From the NCBI GenBank assembly GCA_036504335.1, contig DASXVJ010000020.1, positions 186,001-250,000 of the forward strand: a stretch of 64,000 nt of DNA, given 5' to 3'. The DNA is from Fen-183 sp036504335 (GTDB taxonomy: Bacteria; Acidobacteriota; Thermoanaerobaculia; UBA5066). A program made the position numbers and the translations under genes. Shown one piece after another: positions 60,812 to 64,000 of the stretch; position 1 is the stretch's first letter, and the number at the start of each line of letters is the position of its first letter. Below the pieces are notes generated by a model, which was not told where the DNA came from, did not search any database, and saw only the letters and a list, made by a program, of their open reading frames with translations.

Positions 60812-63094
60812 TTACCTTTTGGCCGACGGGGCCGCGTCGGGCCAGCCGCCGACCTGCTCCTGCGAGTCGATGAGGCCGCCGGTCCGGCTCTCGACCGACG
60901 CCACGATGCGCCGATCCACGGCATCCCTCGTCCGGGAGGTCCCGGCCTCGAGGAGGACCCTTCGGTAAGCCGTTCCGGGCTCGTCCGTCTTGACCGGCGG
61001 GGCTTCGAACGGCTCCGTCCGGAGCATGTAGGCGCCGGCGAAGGCCTCCCCTCCCGCGGGTGACGGGGCGGGCGGGACCGCGTAGCCGGCGTCGATGCGG
61101 TTTTCCCGCTGGTGAATCAGGGTGGCCGTGCTGCCGCCGAGAAAGGCGCGGCCGCGCCGGTCCGCGGGGGTCGAGGGGCCGGCGACGAGGACGTTCGCGA
61201 CGTAGTTGAGCCGGGGGCTCCCTTCCGCCGCAGGGCCGCTGTATCCGGCCTCGAAGCCCCAGTCGTAGACGACGTTGTTGACGAAATCGAGCAGCAGGCC
61301 GTCGCCGAGGCGCGGGTTGCGGCTCGCGTGGTGGGCATAGAGGTTGTGGTGGAACGTGAGGCTCCCGTCCCCGTAGCGCAGGAGCGAGCCGTAGCCGTGC
61401 CGGCCCTTTTCGTGGCAGCTCGCGTCGAGGCTCTGCGCGATGATCGACCACTGGACGGTCACGCGGTCCGAGTGGGTCACGGAGAGCGTCTCGTCGACGC
61501 TCCAGGACGCCGACACGTGGTCGACGATGACGTCCGTCGCGTGGAACACGTTGAGGGAGTCGTCCTGGTACGCGGGGCAGTTCCGGTCGCCCGTCCGGAA
61601 CCTCAGGTACCGGACGACGACGTCGTGGGTGCGGGCGACGCTCGTGGTGAAGCCCGCCACGGTGACGCCGCCGCCGGGCGCGGTTTCGCCCGAGAGCGTC
61701 AGGAACGGCTTGTCGAGAAGCAGGGGCGAAGCGAGGAAGATCGTGCCGGCGACGTCGAAGACGATCGTGCGCGGGCCGCGCGCGGACGCGACGCCCTCGC
61801 GGAGCGAGCCCGGCCCGGAGTCGGCGAGCGTCGTGACGCGGTACGTGTCGCCGCCGCGGCCCCCGGCCGCGCGCGCGCCGAAGCCCTCCGCGCCGGGGAA
61901 GGCAAAGGGCTTTTCGGCGGCCGTGGCCGCGGAACGCGTCCGCGCCGGTCCTTCCATCGCGCTCCCCGCGAGGAGGAGAGCGCAGAGGCCGTGGGGAAGG
62001 TTCGGGACCCGCTTCTTCGAGACGTATCCGGCGAAGTCCGGCTGGACGCTCATCCCCTCGACGGCCCCGACGACGACGGGGCGGCCGGCCGCGTCCTCCG
62101 AGACCTGCGCGAGGAGGCCGGCCCAGCCCTTGCGCGCGACGTCGAGGTAGCTCGCGTCGAGGTCGCCGCGGTCCGCCCCGCGCTTCAGCGCGTAGACGAA
62201 CATGCCGCTCGCGGACGTTTCGAGCCAGTTGGCGGGGTCGGCTCCCTTGTCCATGACCTGGAACCAGAGGCCCGTCTTCGGGTCCTGCGTCGCGCGGATC
62301 CCGCACGCCGCCTCGGCCAGGAGGTCGCGCAGGCCGGCCCGGGAGGGGTGGCCCTCCGGCAGCTCTGCGAGCACGTCGACGAGCGCCATCGCGTACCACC
62401 CCATCGCACGGCCCCAGGCCTCCGGCGACATGCCGGTCTTCGGGTCCGCCCAGGCGGCGGCGCGGGACTCGTCCCACGCGTGCCGGAGGAGCCCGGCTGT
62501 CCCGGCGCGCGTGTGCCCGGCCATCAGGCGGGCTTGCGCCGCCGGAGTCGTGAAGCAGAAGCCGCCGTCGCCGAAGCGCCGCCCGAAGCCCGCGAGGAAC
62601 GGCTCGGCCATGTAGAGCCCGTCGAGCCACATCTGGTTCGGGTACTTTTTCTTGTGCCAGAAGCCGCCCGACGCGTTGCGGGGGAACGCGTCGAAGCGGG
62701 CGCGCAGCCAGCGAGCCGCCTTCTCGTACTTCGGGTCGCGCGTCTCGTCCCACAGGAAGAGGACGAGAACGCCGGGCTGTATGCGGTCGAGATTGTGGCC
62801 GGCGGCGTCCTCGCCGAAGTCGAAGCTGCCATCCGCGCGCATCGAACTGTCGACGTACCGGCGGACGTACGCGAGGAAGCGCGGTTCGCGCGTCCCCCGG
62901 TAGACCTCGGCGACGCCCGCGAGGACGATTCCGTTCGTGTACTCCCAGCCCTTGCCGCTGATCGACGCCGGGTCGGGCCAGCGCGCGAGGACGGAATCTG
63001 CGAGCCGCACGGCGAGGGGAGCGTTCGCCGCCGGTTCGCCGCGCGCCGGGGCCGGCGCGAGCAGGAGTCCCGCGGCGAGCGCGAGGGCGCGCAT
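60812..63094 (-). CDS. GH105-PL1 fusion: unsaturated galacturonyl hydrolase plus pectate lyase
   Basis: The 760-residue secreted protein has a signal peptide and two enzyme domains. Residues ~25-375 are a GH105 alpha/alpha barrel: YTNGIVLAGVAEVYRGT, MWLDGLYMAEPFLAGFG with the catalytic Asp, GRAMGWYAMALVDVLAELP and NWLETSASGMFVYALKRG. Residues ~400-700 are a PL1-type pectate lyase: FPGAEGFGARAAGGRGGDTYRVTTL, DVIVDHVSASWSVDETLSVT, and HHNLYAHHASRNPRLGDG with the conserved Arg. The lyase would cut pectate to unsaturated oligosaccharides, and the hydrolase would remove their unsaturated ends. A GTG at 63100 is an alternative start. A terminator is not seen after it. Confidence 0.9.
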   Translation of the reverse strand: MRALALAAGLLLAPAPARGEPAANAPLAVRLADSVLARWPDPASISGKGWEYTNGIVLAGVAEVYRGTREPRFLAYVRRYVDSSMRADGSFDFGEDAAGHNLDRIQPGVLVLFLWDETRDPKYEKAARWLRARFDAFPRNASGGFWHKKKYPNQMWLDGLYMAEPFLAGFGRRFGDGGFCFTTPAAQARLMAGHTRAGTAGLLRHAWDESRAAAWADPKTGMSPEAWGRAMGWYAMALVDVLAELPEGHPSRAGLRDLLAEAACGIRATQDPKTGLWFQVMDKGADPANWLETSASGMFVYALKRGADRGDLDASYLDVARKGWAGLLAQVSEDAAGRPVVVGAVEGMSVQPDFAGYVSKKRVPNLPHGLCALLLAGSAMEGPARTRSAATAAEKPFAFPGAEGFGARAAGGRGGDTYRVTTLADSGPGSLREGVASARGPRTIVFDVAGTIFLASPLLLDKPFLTLSGETAPGGGVTVAGFTTSVARTHDVVVRYLRFRTGDRNCPAYQDDSLNVFHATDVIVDHVSASWSVDETLSVTHSDRVTVQWSIIAQSLDASCHEKGRHGYGSLLRYGDGSLTFHHNLYAHHASRNPRLGDGLLLDFVNNVVYDWGFEAGYSGPAAEGSPRLNYVANVLVAGPSTPADRRGRAFLGGSTATLIHQRENRIDAGYAVPPAPSPAGGEAFAGAYMLRTEPFEAPPVKTDEPGTAYRRVLLEAGTSRTRDAVDRRIVASVESRTGGLIDSQEQVGGWPDAAPSAKR

Positions 63095-63096
63095 GC

Positions 63097-63864
63097 TCAC
63101 CGGCCCAGCCAGCCGCCATCCACGACGAGAACGTGGCCGTGCACGTAGTCGGATGCGGACGAAGAGAGGAAGACCGCCGCTCCGACGAGATCCTCCGGGT
63201 CGCCCCAGCGGCCCGCCGGGATGCGCTCGAGGATCTGGCGGCTCCGGACGGGGTCCTCGCGCAGGGCGGCCGTGTTGTCCGTCTTCATGTAGCCTGGCGC
63301 GATCGCGTTGACGTTGACGTCGCGCGCCGCCCACTCGTTCGCGAGCGCTTTCGTGAGCGCCGCGACGCCGGCCTTCGCGGCCGCGTAAGCCGGAACGCGG
63401 ATCCCGCCCTGAAACGAGAGGAGGGACGCGACGTTGACGATCTTCCCGTGCCCCTGCTCGAGCATCCCGCGCCCCGCGGCCCGGCAGAGCCGGAACACGG
63501 CTTCGAGGTCGACGGCGAGGACGTGGGAGAAGTCGGCGTCGGTCGTGTCCTCGGCGGCGGCGCGCCGGATCGTCCCCGCGTTGTTGACGAGGATGTCGAG
63601 GCCTCCGAGCGCCCGGACGGCCTCGTCGACGAGCCGCGCCGGGGTCTCGGGGTCCGCGAGGTCGCCCGTGAGGGCGACGGCGCGGCGCCCGAGGGCGAGG
63701 GCGCGCGCGCGCGCGTCGTCCGGCGATCGGGTGTTGCCGTGCAGCGCGACGTCCGCGCCAGCTTCGGCGAGGCCCAGGGCGATCGCCGCGCCGAGGCCTC
63801 TCGACGCGCCCGTCACGAGGGCCCGGCGGCCGGCGAGGGAGAAGGGGGGGCGCGGCGTCTCCAT
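63097..63864 (-). CDS. kduD: 2-deoxy-D-gluconate 3-dehydrogenase (KduD), SDR family
   Basis: The 255-residue SDR enzyme reduces 2,5-diketo-3-deoxygluconate, the KduI product, to KDG. It has the cofactor motif GASRGLGAAIA, the NNAGTIRR segment, catalytic VNVASLLSFQGGIRVPAYAAAK (S, Y and K) and NVNAIAPGYMKTDN. These match KduD better than generic SDRs. The ATG at 63864 fits the usual N-terminus; a GTG at 63891 would overlap the upstream gene. It is 2 nt before the GH105-PL1 gene. Confidence 0.92.
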   Translation of the reverse strand: METPRPPFSLAGRRALVTGASRGLGAAIALGLAEAGADVALHGNTRSPDDARARALALGRRAVALTGDLADPETPARLVDEAVRALGGLDILVNNAGTIRRAAAEDTTDADFSHVLAVDLEAVFRLCRAAGRGMLEQGHGKIVNVASLLSFQGGIRVPAYAAAKAGVAALTKALANEWAARDVNVNAIAPGYMKTDNTAALREDPVRSRQILERIPAGRWGDPEDLVGAAVFLSSSASDYVHGHVLVVDGGWLGR

Positions 63865-63871
63865 CGCACTC

Positions 63872-64000
63872 TCAGGCGGGCGGCACGGCACCCCGGCCGA
63901 GCCGGCCGGGCTCGAGGCCGAGATACGCGAGCGCGTTGAAGTACGACACGTCGGCGACGAGGCGGCCGAGGAGGCCGCGGTCGTCCGGCAGCAGCCCCCG
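63872..64000 (-). CDS. uxaC: Uronate isomerase C-terminal end (partial)
   Basis: The last 42 codons of a gene entering from the right edge read RGLLPDDRGLLGRLVADVSYFNALAYLGL before a short tail. This matches the end of UxaC, which isomerises glucuronate and galacturonate to fructuronate and tagaturonate. The stop is 7 nt before kduD, so it is part of the same operon. Only the C-terminus can be seen, so the assignment rests on this motif and the context. Confidence 0.7.
   Translation of the reverse strand, partial: RGLLPDDRGLLGRLVADVSYFNALAYLGLEPGRLGRGAVPPA

Overview
The window is a high-GC bacterial chromosome segment. It is densely packed with genes, has many 1-4 nt stop/start overlaps, and shows no insertion sequence, CRISPR array, tRNA or rRNA that I can see. 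Several traits point to an Acidobacteriota-type organism, possibly a Thermoanaerobaculia-like lineage: large secreted proteins with C-terminal modules of the type common there, an Oar-like TonB receptor with a carboxypeptidase-regulatory domain, PEGA and CSLREA/PTL-CTERM-like proteins, and a TAT-exported formate dehydrogenase. The taxonomic placement is inference. Thirteen sites carry a TANNNT box or near match only 6-11 nt from a start codon, or a clear SD with its own -10, so leaderless and SD-led genes appear to coexist.

Layout. 287-7171: two large secreted proteins of unknown role. 7273-14543: surface-glycan genes (Wzt-like ABC ATPase, four glycosyltransferases, GNAT acetyltransferase, PIG-L deacetylase). 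14679-16742: a glycine/aromatic-rich PEGA protein and a small secreted protein. 16817-22079: a sortilin/BNR-repeat exoprotein followed by two convergent paralogues; all three share one C-terminal domain, and a decayed trace of it lies at 22207-22241. 22248-27498: second glycan block (membrane protein, two GT4-type transferases, methyltransferase). 27506-29118: holB-tmk. 29198-39963: signalling block with two SpoIIE-type phosphatases, an RsbW-like kinase, a STAS antagonist, a bacterial enhancer-binding protein, a TPR protein, a tandem retropepsin-like lipoprotein and a lipoprotein-like isoaspartyl methyltransferase. 40298-41031: DUF190-CrcB fluoride pair. 41036-46734: selenocysteine formate dehydrogenase (FdnGHI) with FdhE. 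46911-48620: CSLREA/beta-helix protein with a C-terminal sorting signal. 48639-50551: agmatine to putrescine pathway (AguA, AguB). 50687-64000: a pectin-use locus.

How genes work together. In the pectin locus a GH105-PL1 fusion, a GH28 polygalacturonase, a CE8 pectinesterase, a DUF4861 protein and a TonB receptor release and import oligogalacturonides. KduI, KduD, UxaC, KDG kinase and KDPG aldolase then convert uronates to pyruvate and glyceraldehyde 3-phosphate. FdnGHI would oxidise periplasmic formate and feed the quinone pool. The phosphatase/STAS/RsbW set looks like a partner-switching regulatory module; its target sigma factor is not in the window.
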